Shown: positions 1-9,812, counted from the first letter of the stretch. The stretch: 64,000 nt of DNA from Corynebacterium kroppenstedtii DSM 44385 (GCF_000023145.1 NC_012704.1:124001-188000), one strand, 5' to 3'. Notes: generated by a model from the letters alone, not told the origin. Program-made: numbers and translations.

Positions 1-578
1 GCGATGTCACCGCTTTGAACCGAAAGCAAGAGCTTGCCTTCCGACGCAGGGTGCAGCCTATTTTCCAGAATCCGTTTGGGTCGATCGATCCGATGTATTC
101 GGTGTTCAACACGATCGCGGAACCGCTGAAGATTCACAACATTGGGAATCGAGCGAGCCGCGAAAAGAAGGTCCGCGAATTGTTGGACCGCGTGGCCATG
201 CCGGCGGCGATGATGCACAGGTTCCCGTCGGAACTATCCGGCGGTCAGCGGCAGCGCGTTGCAATTGCGCGCGCATTAGCCCTGGATCCCGACGTCGTCA
301 TCTGCGATGAAGCGGTGTCTGCACTGGACGTGCTGGTGCAGTCCCAGATCCTGAACCTGTTGAATGAGCTGCAGGCGGAGATGGGGTTGAGCTATTTGTT
401 CATCACCCATGATCTTGCGGTGGTCAAGCAGATTGCCGACGACGTGCTGGTGATGCGCCAGGGGCGTTTGGTGGAGCGCGGAACAACGGATGAGCTGTTC
501 GACCATCCGCGTGAGGAATACACGCGTAGCCTGATTGATTCGATCCCGGGCGGGAGTATCGACCTGGGCGGTGCGTAG
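1..578 (+). CDS. Peptide/nickel-type ABC transporter ATP-binding protein, 3' part
   Basis: The reading frame is open from the left edge of the window, so the gene begins outside it and only the last ~190 residues are present. A TTG at position 15 is not the real start. The visible part has a Q-loop (PIFQNPFGSIDP), the ABC signature LSGGQRQRVAIARAL, a Walker B region with the variant DEAVSALD, and the H-loop ITHDLAVV. The DEAVSALDVLVQ wording and the C-terminal DHPREEYTRSLI stretch are typical of OppF/DppF-like ATPases, which energise uptake of oligopeptides or dipeptides (or nickel). The Walker A half is off-window. The substrate cannot be told from this fragment. It is the last gene of its unit; the next gene starts 50 bases on with different base composition. 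Confidence 0.9.
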   Translation, partial: DVTALNRKQELAFRRRVQPIFQNPFGSIDPMYSVFNTIAEPLKIHNIGNRASREKKVRELLDRVAMPAAMMHRFPSELSGGQRQRVAIARALALDPDVVICDEAVSALDVLVQSQILNLLNELQAEMGLSYLFITHDLAVVKQIADDVLVMRQGRLVERGTTDELFDHPREEYTRSLIDSIPGGSIDLGGA

Positions 579-628
579 CGGGTGCGGGCTTTCTCTGGTC
601 ATGCACCCGCCTTGTAGTGGGGGGTTAA

Positions 629-1447
629 ATGAAGGCAGCTTTCAGAGTGCTTGTTGCGGGTGCTCTCATTTCCGAGATAGCAGTACTCGTTCTCGTCAAT
701 ACGGGGGTGGGCTTGGCGAGCTGGTGGGCGCTGGTCCCCATCGGCTTGGTTGGCGTAGCGCTCTCGCTGCTTTATGGGGGTATGTGGCGGGATTATCGCA
801 ACAGTGAAGGCTCGTGGGCAGCGTCGCTTCCTACGACGGCCCGGAGATTTGGGGTACCCCGTAAAGCGTTAGCGCTACTTGTTTCAGAGGTTGGCTACCT
901 TGTTTCTGCCCCCAGTATCTTTAGGCCCTTTAGTGGTACTCACGATGGCAGCAGGGTCTATACCGCCCATAAAAATCTTCGGACCCTGGTTTTTATGGTT
1001 TTAGGTCTGAGTGTTGTAGAGATTACCGTCGTTCATCTGGCTGTTTCTCATAGGTTTTGGCGATGCTTTTTTCTTATTATCAGTATTTACGCTGTCATTC
1101 TTCTGTCTGGCTTTTACGTATCCGTCCGAAACAGACCGCACTTCATAACCCAACAGGGAGTAGTCATCCGATATGGAAAGAGGCTTATTTGTGAGATACC
1201 GTGGTCACACTTGAGGAGCGCTAAACCCACAAGCGCAGGGCAAGGAGGAGACATAGCATTAGACGAAAATGGTCGCCTTAGGATCCCCGTGCTGAGCGAA
1301 GTCAACGTGAAGCTTGAGGTAGAGCCCCCAGTCTTAGTAGAAGATCTTCACAAAGGGTGCATCAGAGCTTCTTCTATTGAGATCTACTGTGATGACAAAG
1401 ATTCATTCCTCAATGACCTTAATAATCGGCAATCGTTATGTTCTTGA
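629..1447 (+). CDS. Orphan membrane protein with possible bacterial PH-like C-terminal domain
   Basis: I do not recognise this 272-residue protein. It has two N-terminal hydrophobic segments (about residues 5-25 and 30-50), two more near 117-138 and 146-166, and then a soluble C-terminal ~100 residues. The segment just after the fourth helix (TQQGVVIRYGKRL followed by IPWSHL) resembles the start of bacterial PH-like (bPH/YdbT-type) domains, but that is only an impression. A G-rich ribosome-binding stretch (GGGGGG) lies 5-10 bases before the ATG. The gene looks more AT-rich than its neighbours, which together with its isolation suggests later acquisition. Function unknown. Confidence 0.65.
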   Translation: MKAAFRVLVAGALISEIAVLVLVNTGVGLASWWALVPIGLVGVALSLLYGGMWRDYRNSEGSWAASLPTTARRFGVPRKALALLVSEVGYLVSAPSIFRPFSGTHDGSRVYTAHKNLRTLVFMVLGLSVVEITVVHLAVSHRFWRCFFLIISIYAVILLSGFYVSVRNRPHFITQQGVVIRYGKRLICEIPWSHLRSAKPTSAGQGGDIALDENGRLRIPVLSEVNVKLEVEPPVLVEDLHKGCIRASSIEIYCDDKDSFLNDLNNRQSLCS

Positions 1448-1607
1448 TTGACCCATACATATTTGTTGACAAGCGGGGGCCAAAACTCGGCTCTCGGGGT
1501 GAAACTTCCCTAATGAAACCTCTGCTGTCGAATTCATCGCCGAGTTTCATCACTAATTAGTTATTGTGAGATTCAATAATCTCCTCAGATGACTTTCACT
1601 CCCTTTT

Positions 1608-4226
1608 TTAATCGGCGATGGCGTCGAGTGGGCTAATGCGCGAGGCGCGGATACCGGGCCAGACCGCGGCGATGATGCCCACGAAGGCGGATGCGATGAG
1701 CATGGCGATGATCTGTTCCCACGGAATGACAATTTGCGTAATGCCTTGCGTTTTCATGACGTTCATGAACATCCACCCAATGTAGAGCCCAATGATCACC
1801 CCAATAATCGCACCATAGAGGGACAATTGGATGCTTTCGAGTGTGATCATGCGGCGTACTTGCCCGCGCACCATGCCCACGGCTCGAAGCATCCCGATTT
1901 CTTGCCGACGCTCAACAATGCTGAGCGCCAGCGTGTTGATAATCCCAACAATCGCGATGACCACCGATAGGGCCAGCAAACCATAGAGGATGGACAAAAG
2001 TTGGTTAACAAGTTGTGCTTGTTGGCCTTTGAATTCGTCCCGCGTTTGCACTTGGACAATGACGTAATGCTTGACCTTCTCTTTGATCCTTTTCTGCATG
2101 GTGACGTCGTCGACGGTGTGATCGGTGCGGATCGTGGTCATGAGACTGCGCCACGTGTGTTTATCAGGACTGATCTTGTCGATATCCTGCTGTGACACCA
2201 GCGCGGTGGGGAAGAGTTTGCTGTCCATGATCCCGATGACGGTGGAGGTAGCGTGCGCGTCGGCGGGCGCTCCCCCTTGCGATATAAGCACGCCGGCGGA
2301 ACCCGGGCTAGCGGCTGTGAGTGCGTCGATGTCGACGGTGTCGCCCACATGGAGGTTGTGTTTCTTAGCAAAGCTGGCGTGAATAATAGTTCCGCCGCGG
2401 GAAAGGTCCTCGCTCCCCTCTTTCATCTTGAGATCGATGTAACCGTGCGGATTGTCGGGCGTGAAGATCACATATCCACGGTTCTTGTCGTCTCCCCGCA
2501 GCGTGGCATTGGCCAGTGTGTAGAAGGGGGCAACTCCGGTGACCCCGTCGACGGACGCGATGTCCTTGTTCACACCACCGGGCAGAGAAAACATGCTCCC
2601 CGTCGTCGCGCCAGGTGGCGTTGCGACGAGGGCCGCGGTGAGTTCATTGTCAACAAGGTCCGACACGGTGCTTTTCATGGAGGCACCGATCATGCCGACG
2701 GAACTCACCAGGGCGAGCCCAAGGGTGAGGGCGAACGCGGTAGTCGCAGTTCGTCGGGGGTTTTTCGACGAGTTGGTCGCCGCGAGCTTACCGACGGAGC
2801 GCCAGGGCAGTCCGAGAACGCGCCCTATTCCACTAACAAGCGGAAGGGAAAGCGCGGCAGAAACAGCGAGGGTGCCGACGATGATGGCTACGGCCCCGAT
2901 GCCGAGGATGATCATGCGGTTCCGTGTCGCGAAGTCGTCGGCGTAGCTTCCCCACCACGCGAGGGCCGCGCCCCCACCAAGGACGATGAGCCCGATGAGC
3001 GTTCGCCGGAGCAAGGGCGCGGATTGCGTCGTGGCGTTCATCGATTCGACAGGTCGCGTGGAACCCGCGCGCCAGGCAGGCGCCCACGCGCTCACCAGGG
3101 TGACAATGATGCCAATAACCAGTGGCCACGCCATCGACTGCCACGTGAGAGGTATCGAGGAGTCGGGCATGTCAAGTCCTGTTTTGCTGAGCCCCGACAC
3201 AAGGAGATGAACGAGCCCGAATCCAGCAGCGATGCCAATAAGTGACCCGACAATGCCGACAATCAGAGCTTCGATGAGCACAGAGCGCGTGATCTGTCCC
3301 CGCGACGCACCCAGCGAACGCAGGAGTGAGAACTCACGGATCCGTTGCGCCACGATCATGGAGAACGTGTTCGCAATAATGAACGTGCCGACAATGAGGC
3401 CGATCGCCCCGAACGCCAGAAGGAAGTAGTTGATGAAGGTCAACTGGTTGGAAATGCTTGACGTCATCTCTTTGGACGCATTCTCGCCAGTTTGAACCGT
3501 GCTGCCGGGGACAGCGCGAGAGATGGCCGCCATGACCTTCTGTTTATCCGCGCCGGGTTGGATGGCGACGTTGTAGGAGCTGATGCTGGTGCCGGCGAGT
3601 TCGCGGAATTGGTCGGGGTTCATGGCGACGCCGGCCCACCCGCCGAAGTTCGTCGACGTCGTATAGAACCCGACGATGGTGACGTCGGTACGCATGGTGG
3701 GTGTGGCGACGATGAGGTGATCGCCGAGGGAAATGTTGTTCTTCTTAGCCGCATTGCTGTTAAGAGTGGCTTCCCCCGACTTGGTCGGTGCGTGCCCTTG
3801 GGTAATGGACCACGCGGTATTGGCTTGCTCGTCATCGGGGTAATTGGGGAGGATTTGTGCCGTTGCTCCGCCAGTATCGATCATGGTGCCGTCGTCATGG
3901 GCGACGGCGACATTCATGTCGGTCATCTCATTGGTGGCGCGGACACCGGGAATGTTGTTGATAGTGTCGCGTTGGTGGGCGAAATCAGTGGCATGACCAG
4001 GTTTGACGGCGATGTCGACGCCGTCGTACATGGTAGTGACGATCTCGGTGAACGCCTTGTTTAGCGTCGCGGTGAAGATGAACGATCCAGAGACGAACGC
4101 TGTGCCGAGAATGACGGCGAGGACAGTGAGCGCGAGCCGAACCTTGTGCGCGCGGAGGTTACGAAAGGAGAGCGTCCACATGGGATGGTGGCGCAGCTGA
4201 TTGTTGGGTGTGGCGGATGCGTTCAT
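1608..4226 (-). CDS. FtsX/MacB-type ABC transporter permease with two FtsX domains
   Basis: This 872-residue membrane protein has the layout of large FtsX-family permeases. A transmembrane anchor lies near residues 31-52, followed by a large extracytoplasmic loop. A first FtsX block sits at about 265-400 (LRSLGASRGQITRSVLIEA), then two central helices, a second extracytoplasmic region, and a second FtsX block near 745-870 containing the coupling motif RRQEIGMLRAVGMVRGQV. It overlaps the upstream ATPase gene by four bases (ATGA), so the two are translationally coupled and form one transporter. Such systems usually move lipoproteins, peptides or drugs outward, or act as mechanotransmitters; no substrate is evident here. 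The C-terminal ISPLDAIAD is typical of the family. Confidence 0.93.
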   Translation of the reverse strand: MNASATPNNQLRHHPMWTLSFRNLRAHKVRLALTVLAVILGTAFVSGSFIFTATLNKAFTEIVTTMYDGVDIAVKPGHATDFAHQRDTINNIPGVRATNEMTDMNVAVAHDDGTMIDTGGATAQILPNYPDDEQANTAWSITQGHAPTKSGEATLNSNAAKKNNISLGDHLIVATPTMRTDVTIVGFYTTSTNFGGWAGVAMNPDQFRELAGTSISSYNVAIQPGADKQKVMAAISRAVPGSTVQTGENASKEMTSSISNQLTFINYFLLAFGAIGLIVGTFIIANTFSMIVAQRIREFSLLRSLGASRGQITRSVLIEALIVGIVGSLIGIAAGFGLVHLLVSGLSKTGLDMPDSSIPLTWQSMAWPLVIGIIVTLVSAWAPAWRAGSTRPVESMNATTQSAPLLRRTLIGLIVLGGGAALAWWGSYADDFATRNRMIILGIGAVAIIVGTLAVSAALSLPLVSGIGRVLGLPWRSVGKLAATNSSKNPRRTATTAFALTLGLALVSSVGMIGASMKSTVSDLVDNELTAALVATPPGATTGSMFSLPGGVNKDIASVDGVTGVAPFYTLANATLRGDDKNRGYVIFTPDNPHGYIDLKMKEGSEDLSRGGTIIHASFAKKHNLHVGDTVDIDALTAASPGSAGVLISQGGAPADAHATSTVIGIMDSKLFPTALVSQQDIDKISPDKHTWRSLMTTIRTDHTVDDVTMQKRIKEKVKHYVIVQVQTRDEFKGQQAQLVNQLLSILYGLLALSVVIAIVGIINTLALSIVERRQEIGMLRAVGMVRGQVRRMITLESIQLSLYGAIIGVIIGLYIGWMFMNVMKTQGITQIVIPWEQIIAMLIASAFVGIIAAVWPGIRASRISPLDAIAD

Positions 4227-4990
4227 GAGGCCTGGTTATCCGGGTTGTCGATGGTGGCCATGGTGCTGAGGATGGCTTCTGTGGTGGGGTCGGTGAGTTC
4301 ATCGACAATGTGGCCGTCGGTGAGGAAGATCACTCGGTCCGCGTAGGACGCTGCCCGGGGGTCATGGGTGACGGTGACGACGGTTTGGTTGTAGTCATCG
4401 ACGACGGATCGGAGGGTGGTCAGGACCTCGGTGGACGAGTTGGAGTCGAGGTTGCCGGTGGGTTCGTCGCCGAAGATGATGTCGGGCCGGCCGATGAGTG
4501 CGCGGGCGCAGGCGACGCGTTGTTGCTGGCCCCCGGAGAGTTCGGAGGGCCTGTGATCAAGGCGCTTCGTGAGGCCGAATGAGGTGACGATGTGCGTGAA
4601 CCATTCCTTGTCGACGCGGTGGCCACCGATGTCCATGGGCAGCGTGATGTTCTCTGAGGCAGTGAGCGTGGGGACCAGGTTGAAGGACTGGAAGACGAAG
4701 CCGATGCGGTCGCGTCGGAGCCGGGTGAGTTGTTTGTCGTTGAGGGTGGAGAGGTCGGTGTCGCCGACGAAGGTGGAGCCTTCGCTGACGGAGTCGAGCC
4801 CTGCCATGCAGTGCATGAGGGTGGATTTTCCTGATCCGGAGGGCCCCATGATGGCGGTGAATTCCCTGGTTCGGAATTCGACGGAGACGGAGTCGAGCGC
4901 GGTGACGCGGGTGTCGCCTTTGCCGTAGTACTTGGAAATGGCGTCAGCCCGGGCAATCGGGGCGTTGGCGTCGGCTGGAGTAGAGGACAT
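4223..4990 (-). CDS. LolD/MacB-type ABC transporter ATPase
   Basis: The 255-residue protein has a Walker A motif GPSGSGKSTLMH near residues 50-61, the Q-loop FVFQSFNLVPTLTA, the signature LSGGQQQRVACARAL, a Walker B with DEPTGNLDS, and the H-loop TVTHDPRAA. This is the classic LolD/MacB/FtsE-like subfamily that pairs with FtsX-type permeases. The permease gene follows with a four-base overlap. The start at 4990 lies only eight bases after the stop of the aftB-like gene, so all three may be co-transcribed from upstream of aftB. Start choice follows the alignment of the N-terminal strand (ADAISKYYG) usual for the family. Confidence 0.95.
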   Translation of the reverse strand: MSSTPADANAPIARADAISKYYGKGDTRVTALDSVSVEFRTREFTAIMGPSGSGKSTLMHCMAGLDSVSEGSTFVGDTDLSTLNDKQLTRLRRDRIGFVFQSFNLVPTLTASENITLPMDIGGHRVDKEWFTHIVTSFGLTKRLDHRPSELSGGQQQRVACARALIGRPDIIFGDEPTGNLDSNSSTEVLTTLRSVVDDYNQTVVTVTHDPRAASYADRVIFLTDGHIVDELTDPTTEAILSTMATIDNPDNQAS

Positions 4991-4998
4991 GAGTGAGC

Positions 4999-7293
4999 CT
5001 AGGGGTATATGGTGTGGTTTTCTTCGGTTGTTTCTGCGTCGGGGAAAACAGTGGTCTTCGGCGCGGTGTAACCAGGTTGGAGGGAACGGGGCAAGCGTTT
5101 ATCGCTGTCGAGTTTGGTCTTGTGTCCCCATTGGATAACGGGGACGGAATTGGGTTGTGTGTCGTCCGTGGTGGTTTTTGTGGTGTAGTCACTGGGTTTC
5201 GAGGAGAACGCGAGTGAATTCCCCTTGGTCAGCGCGAATCCGATGTTTTTGAGGAACCGGGACGGCGACATCGGCGAGCGGTATGCCTCGAATAGTGCCA
5301 CAAAATCGGAATCGTGGAGCGCGATTCGTGCTGCGTGAACCTTCTTTTCGCTATCCCAGAACGGAGTGTCTGCCACCGGCGTAGCGCTGTCGGCAAGTTG
5401 CCAATACAGCGGTAGTGATTTGTCGTGCCCGATACGCGCGTTAGATTGTCGCGATTGGCGGGCGGCGAGTGGGTTTGCCAACCCCATGGGGTCCACGACC
5501 CGGACGTCGAGCGGCGCATTCATGCTGGTCATCCCCAGGTTGATGTAGGAGACCGTGACGGGGGTGTTATCTAGTCCGCTGGCTGTGCGGAGCACGTCGT
5601 CGTAGTGGCTGGTGGCGTCATCGACGGTCGAAGACTTCTTGCCAAGCTTTGCCAAGGCCTCTTTTTCTTCAGGACTGGTGAAGTTGGGGACGGGGGTCCA
5701 GACGAACCGTATGTCTTTATAGGGTTTGGTGGGGACAGAGGCGAAGGGCTGGACGCGGGGGCCGTCGGTAGTTAAGTCCTTATCTGGTGTTCCGCTGTGA
5801 GAAGAGCTGTCCACGTGGGGAATAGTTCCTTCCAGCGAGCCCGTGTAGTTGATCATGGTGGGCGCAGCCAAAAAATCTTCCGCCTTGGTGAGAGGGTCAT
5901 GCGCTGAGTGTCCAGTAAAAGTAGTCCAGAATTCGCGTTCATCGACAATGTCGAGGTGCTTAAAATCTGCGACGGTCGTTGGCTGGGTAAAGGGGTGACC
6001 AGCGCATAGGCGGATGATCCCCCATATTCCAACACTTGCGCATCCCGCAATGATGATGATTGCCGACGCCGCCAGTGGCTGCTGCGTCGCGCGGGAATGT
6101 TCGTGGCGCTTTTGCCATGTGTGCCCGTCAACCGTCGGGAGTTGTGCTTGTGTGGATGACGCACGCGCGAAGCGGATGGGGACAACGGCGATGGGCATGG
6201 CCAGGGCGAACAGGGGGAGAAGCCACATGCGTCCGTGCATGAAGTCGCCACCGATTCTGATGACGTAGAGCACGTGCAGTATCCCGCAGGACACCATGAT
6301 GATCACGGGGAGCGGAGTGCGGCGCCCGTCGGCCCGGAACACTGCGATACCGATGATGATCGCAATGGGAATGATGAGCCACAGCCAATACGGGTTAGCG
6401 AAATCGACGACATAGCGCCAGCCCTGTTTCCAGTCGGAGCCGGAGGCAGATTTTGCAACCGCAGTGTTGGGGACCAAGAGGCCGTAGTAGCCTGCTCGGA
6501 AAATCTCGTAGAGAAGGGGAAGTGGAACTGCCCACGCGAGAAGTGTCCAGCGTCGATGAATAATAAGGAGTACGACGATGGTGGCGGCTCCGTAGAGTGC
6601 AAGCTCGGGGCGGACTAGCCAGCTCAATCCAGTCCAGAAAGCAAGGGCATAACTCGAGCGAGGAAGACGGAGCCGAGAATGACCCCCAGGTGTTCTCGCT
6701 GGTGTTGCCTCGTCGCGTGCGTTGTTCCAGTACGCCATCAGGAACCACAGTACAGCGATCCAGAAGATGGAGAGCCCCCACTCCAACCCCGAGGTCGCGA
6801 AGTCACGTGCCGGCGGGAGGCAGATATAGAGCAGTAGCCCACAGGGAACGAACAGGGCCGCCGGTGAACGGTGAAGAGCAGCCGATCCCAAAGCGGCGAT
6901 CGCGACCGCGAGAACCGAGAAAACCAGGCCTGTGTAAATGGCTATGGTCTCTAGGCGCGCTGATGAGACCGCGGCAATGGCGTAGATAATGTATTGCCAC
7001 ACAACGGATGTATTGGCCTCGACGCGCTCGCCTGCATTAAAAACAGGGCCATTACCAGCGAGAAGATTACGGACGGTACGCAAGACGATGAGCCCGTCAT
7101 CGCTAATCCACCGTCGCTGCCACCCGCCGATAGCGAAGATCACAGCGAGTGCCAGTGCACTCAGCCATGATGTGATGAAGGAGACCCGAGCGCCCGCGGA
7201 CTGTGCCGCACTATCTGTGACAGGCGTCTTTTTGCCCTCATACCCGGCGGTTTTAGCGTCGGATGAATGCTGCTCGGGGTCCCTCGTGGCCAT
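4999..7293 (-). CDS. aftB: Arabinofuranosyltransferase AftB-like GT-C enzyme
   Basis: This 764-residue polytopic protein has the features of AftB, the decaprenyl-phosphoarabinose-dependent enzyme that adds terminal beta-(1->2)-arabinofuranose to cell-wall arabinogalactan. After a short cytoplasmic tail, the first helix spans residues 39-58 and is followed by the conserved external loop with the paired aspartates D65-D66 (WISDDGLIVLRT) and GERVEANTS, as in mycobacterial AftB. About ten further hydrophobic helices run to near residue 430, and a soluble ~330-residue C-terminal domain follows. It stands upstream of the FtsX ABC pair with an eight-base gap. The presence of this gene implies an arabinogalactan-containing wall, as in Corynebacterium and Mycobacterium. 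Linkage specificity is inferred from family resemblance only. Confidence 0.85.
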   Translation of the reverse strand: MATRDPEQHSSDAKTAGYEGKKTPVTDSAAQSAGARVSFITSWLSALALAVIFAIGGWQRRWISDDGLIVLRTVRNLLAGNGPVFNAGERVEANTSVVWQYIIYAIAAVSSARLETIAIYTGLVFSVLAVAIAALGSAALHRSPAALFVPCGLLLYICLPPARDFATSGLEWGLSIFWIAVLWFLMAYWNNARDEATPARTPGGHSRLRLPRSSYALAFWTGLSWLVRPELALYGAATIVVLLIIHRRWTLLAWAVPLPLLYEIFRAGYYGLLVPNTAVAKSASGSDWKQGWRYVVDFANPYWLWLIIPIAIIIGIAVFRADGRRTPLPVIIMVSCGILHVLYVIRIGGDFMHGRMWLLPLFALAMPIAVVPIRFARASSTQAQLPTVDGHTWQKRHEHSRATQQPLAASAIIIIAGCASVGIWGIIRLCAGHPFTQPTTVADFKHLDIVDEREFWTTFTGHSAHDPLTKAEDFLAAPTMINYTGSLEGTIPHVDSSSHSGTPDKDLTTDGPRVQPFASVPTKPYKDIRFVWTPVPNFTSPEEKEALAKLGKKSSTVDDATSHYDDVLRTASGLDNTPVTVSYINLGMTSMNAPLDVRVVDPMGLANPLAARQSRQSNARIGHDKSLPLYWQLADSATPVADTPFWDSEKKVHAARIALHDSDFVALFEAYRSPMSPSRFLKNIGFALTKGNSLAFSSKPSDYTTKTTTDDTQPNSVPVIQWGHKTKLDSDKRLPRSLQPGYTAPKTTVFPDAETTEENHTIYP

Positions 7294-7345
7294 GCCAGGA
7301 TACTAACACTTGGGCCGGACATAGTTGGCCGCGATGATGGCGCAG

Positions 7346-8428
7346 CTATCCACTCAGCCCCAGTGTGTGAGTCAGATCTGGCGCCGTCACGGTGATGGGC
7401 CGATGGAGGTTGGGATCGGTCCAGCTCAGTTGCGTGGATCGCAGGCATAGGGGCTGGTGCCATGCTTCATCAACATGCTGGTGAGCGTCGATAGCTTCGG
7501 GCAATATCCGCGGATAGACCTGGTCGCCCACAATGGGCACTCCCAGGGAATTAAGGCACATTCGCAGCTGGTGGGTCTTCCCCGATAGCGGGTGCATGGT
7601 GTAGAGGGCGTAGCGAGTGTCACACAATGGATCCCCGAACCAGTTGTGATAGCCCTCCCGAAGTGCGCGTTCATCGTCGTCCGTCAACATGCGTATCGAC
7701 GAAATGACGGTCTCGGCATTGGGCTTTCCGGGTTCCAGCCGCGCCTGGATAAAACCGTGTGTCTTTTCCATGCGTTGGTGGACGTGAATGCCGTCGTCCT
7801 CGAGGCTGATAGTGCCGGAGTCGATGGCGACATGCTCTATCTCGGCGCGGTCAGTGCTTTCCGCGAGAACAGGGTGGTAGGGGGCGATCGCCTGGTATGT
7901 TTTCCGGACTTGTCGACGCGCGAACAGCGTTTGGTATGGCCCGCGATAGCGAGGATGAGTAGTGAACAGTAGAAGTCCAGAGGTCGGGCGGTCGAGTCGA
8001 TGGGCTGGAACGAGGTTGTCATTGCCGGTGGCCCGTCGAAGACGGACGGTGGCTGTTTCCGTGATGTGCCGGCCCCTGGGCATCGTCGCTAAAAATGGTG
8101 GCTTATCGACGACGAGGATCCCCGGTGACGAAAACACCGGCGTGCAATGCCCGGGAACGGGGGTTTCGTAGGCAGGTATGCGGTAGAACCACATCTCGTC
8201 ATGTGGTTGAAGCAGGTCAGTGGGGTTGAGGACGCGTCCCCGGCCATCGCGAACGAGCCCGGCGGTGAACCGTTCCGCGCGGGCAGCGGCGGTGTCGGAG
8301 GGGTGGCGATGCCGCTGAGAGGAAATCAGGTGCTCGAGGAAATCATCGGCCGTAATCGGCGCTGCACCTGCCGGTACACGGGCATGTGAAGGATTAAGCC
8401 CGTCACGAATTCCAAGAGCACGAACCAT
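7346..8428 (-). CDS. RluA-family pseudouridine synthase
   Basis: The protein carries the RluA/RluC/RluD catalytic signature HRLDRPTSGL, whose aspartate converts uridine to pseudouridine in rRNA or tRNA. It is followed by the expected TYQAIAPYHP strand and the C-terminal GKTHQLRMCLNSLGVPIVGD motif. An S4 domain is not evident. The N-terminal region (VRALGIRDGLNPSHARVP) matches the actinobacterial form of the family, so I start at 8428. An in-frame ATG at 8440 would add four residues and neither has a strong ribosome-binding site. It is transcribed divergently from the flavin monooxygenase gene that starts at 8613. The target nucleotide cannot be deduced. Confidence 0.9.
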   Translation of the reverse strand: MVRALGIRDGLNPSHARVPAGAAPITADDFLEHLISSQRHRHPSDTAAARAERFTAGLVRDGRGRVLNPTDLLQPHDEMWFYRIPAYETPVPGHCTPVFSSPGILVVDKPPFLATMPRGRHITETATVRLRRATGNDNLVPAHRLDRPTSGLLLFTTHPRYRGPYQTLFARRQVRKTYQAIAPYHPVLAESTDRAEIEHVAIDSGTISLEDDGIHVHQRMEKTHGFIQARLEPGKPNAETVISSIRMLTDDDERALREGYHNWFGDPLCDTRYALYTMHPLSGKTHQLRMCLNSLGVPIVGDQVYPRILPEAIDAHQHVDEAWHQPLCLRSTQLSWTDPNLHRPITVTAPDLTHTLGLSG

Positions 8429-8612
8429 GCAGACCAGCATAAAGGGCGCGCGCAGGGTGCCAGTAGTGAGGCTCGCGGGACCACGCCTGACGGCACGGAG
8501 TGAGAATCATGGACGGAATTGGCCGTCACCGTTGTTATGGGTTGTAGAGCGAACACAACAAAGAATCTCGATAGTTAGAACTTCGATAGATAGAACCGTA
8601 GGAAGGGTGTTC

Positions 8613-9773
8613 ATGGTTAACCCAGATAATCCGTCATCAGACCAGGTGACGGCGGGCCACGTACCATCAGACCAGCCGTCCGATGCCAGCACCAACGACC
8701 TCCGCAATATCGAACTTGGTCTTCTTGACCTTGTCCCGGTGAGCGAGGGCATGACAATGTCGGACGCTCTCCACGCGACGATCCGTTCAGCCCAAGCGGC
8801 GGAACGTGCTGGCTACGACCGCTTTTGGCTCGCCGAGCACCACAACTCAAAGTCGTTGGCGTCGTCGGCAACCACGATCATGATTGGGCAAGTGGGGGCG
8901 GCTACGCACTCTATTTCGGTCGGCGCGGGCGGGGTGATGCTGCCTAATCACGCGCCTCTTCACGTTGCGGAAGAGTTTGGCACCTTAGACGCTCTCTACC
9001 CGGGCCGGATTGAATTAGGGTTGGGGCGTGCCCCAGGCACGGATCCGATGACGGCGCAGGCTTTGCGTCGGGGGAAGTCGGATGTACGGGATTTTGAGCA
9101 CGATCTAGCCGAGCTGCGTCGTTACATGGGTCCGATGGCGCACCGCGTCAATGCCTTTCCGGGACTGCGCAGCCACGTGCCGTTCTTCATGCTGGGTTCG
9201 TCGGAAAATGGTGCGATGATCGCGGCTCGCGCGGGTCTCCCGTTCGTGTTTGCCAGCCATTTTGCTCCTTTCCGCTTGTCGACGGCACTCAAGACGTACC
9301 GCAATAACTTCGTTGCAGGAGCTTATGGCGATACTGTCGACGGCGATACTGTCGACGGCGATACCTCCGATGGTGGCGTCGGCAGTAGTGCTGCCAGGAG
9401 CAGTGCCGTGTCGGGTTCGTCGTTGAGCACGCCGCACGTCACTGTGGGCATCAATGTGATGGTGGCAGAGACCGAGGAGAAAGCTCGCCACCTGTTTACA
9501 ACCCATGAGCAGAGCTTTTATGGGATTGTGACGGGAACGCGTGGGCTGTTTAGGCCGCCGAAGGACGTGCGGGACGGCAATGTGATGGCATGGCAGCAGG
9601 TGGATGCGGCTCTGCAGGTGAACGCCGTGGGAACACCTGATCAAGTGAGGGATAAGATTGCCCGCATTGTTCAGGCGACGGGGGCGCAGGGTGTTATTGC
9701 CTCTATTTACGCCTTTGACGTGGAGGATCGGCTGAGGGCGATTGAGATGCTGGGGGAGGCGTTGAGGTCCTGA
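8613..9773 (+). CDS. LLM-class (luciferase-like) flavin-dependent monooxygenase
   Basis: The protein belongs to the bacterial luciferase-like family with a TIM-barrel that uses reduced FMN or F420. It shows the YDRFWLAEHHN strand, the GAGGVMLPNHAPL motif and the GRIELGLGRAPGTDP motif of the MsnO8/YhbW-like subgroup. I place the start at 8613 because AGGAAGGG sits five bases upstream. The frame stays open back to 8427, but that would overlap the divergent gene's start. An unusual acidic repeat (GDTVD twice, then GDTSDGG) lies near residues 240-255 and comes from a 15-base tandem duplication around 9327-9365. This is where the family has a variable loop. The substrate is unknown. Confidence 0.9.
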   Translation: MVNPDNPSSDQVTAGHVPSDQPSDASTNDLRNIELGLLDLVPVSEGMTMSDALHATIRSAQAAERAGYDRFWLAEHHNSKSLASSATTIMIGQVGAATHSISVGAGGVMLPNHAPLHVAEEFGTLDALYPGRIELGLGRAPGTDPMTAQALRRGKSDVRDFEHDLAELRRYMGPMAHRVNAFPGLRSHVPFFMLGSSENGAMIAARAGLPFVFASHFAPFRLSTALKTYRNNFVAGAYGDTVDGDTVDGDTSDGGVGSSAARSSAVSGSSLSTPHVTVGINVMVAETEEKARHLFTTHEQSFYGIVTGTRGLFRPPKDVRDGNVMAWQQVDAALQVNAVGTPDQVRDKIARIVQATGAQGVIASIYAFDVEDRLRAIEMLGEALRS

Positions 9774-9812
9774 CATCTGCTTTCCGAGCCTTGTCAGAAA
9801 GCAACTCCATTT

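Noticed and set aside
2253..3245. Long plus-strand open frame of 330 codons
   Set aside because: It is fully antisense to the FtsX-type permease, has compositional bias of a shadow frame (Arg/Gly/Asp-rich) and no family resemblance.
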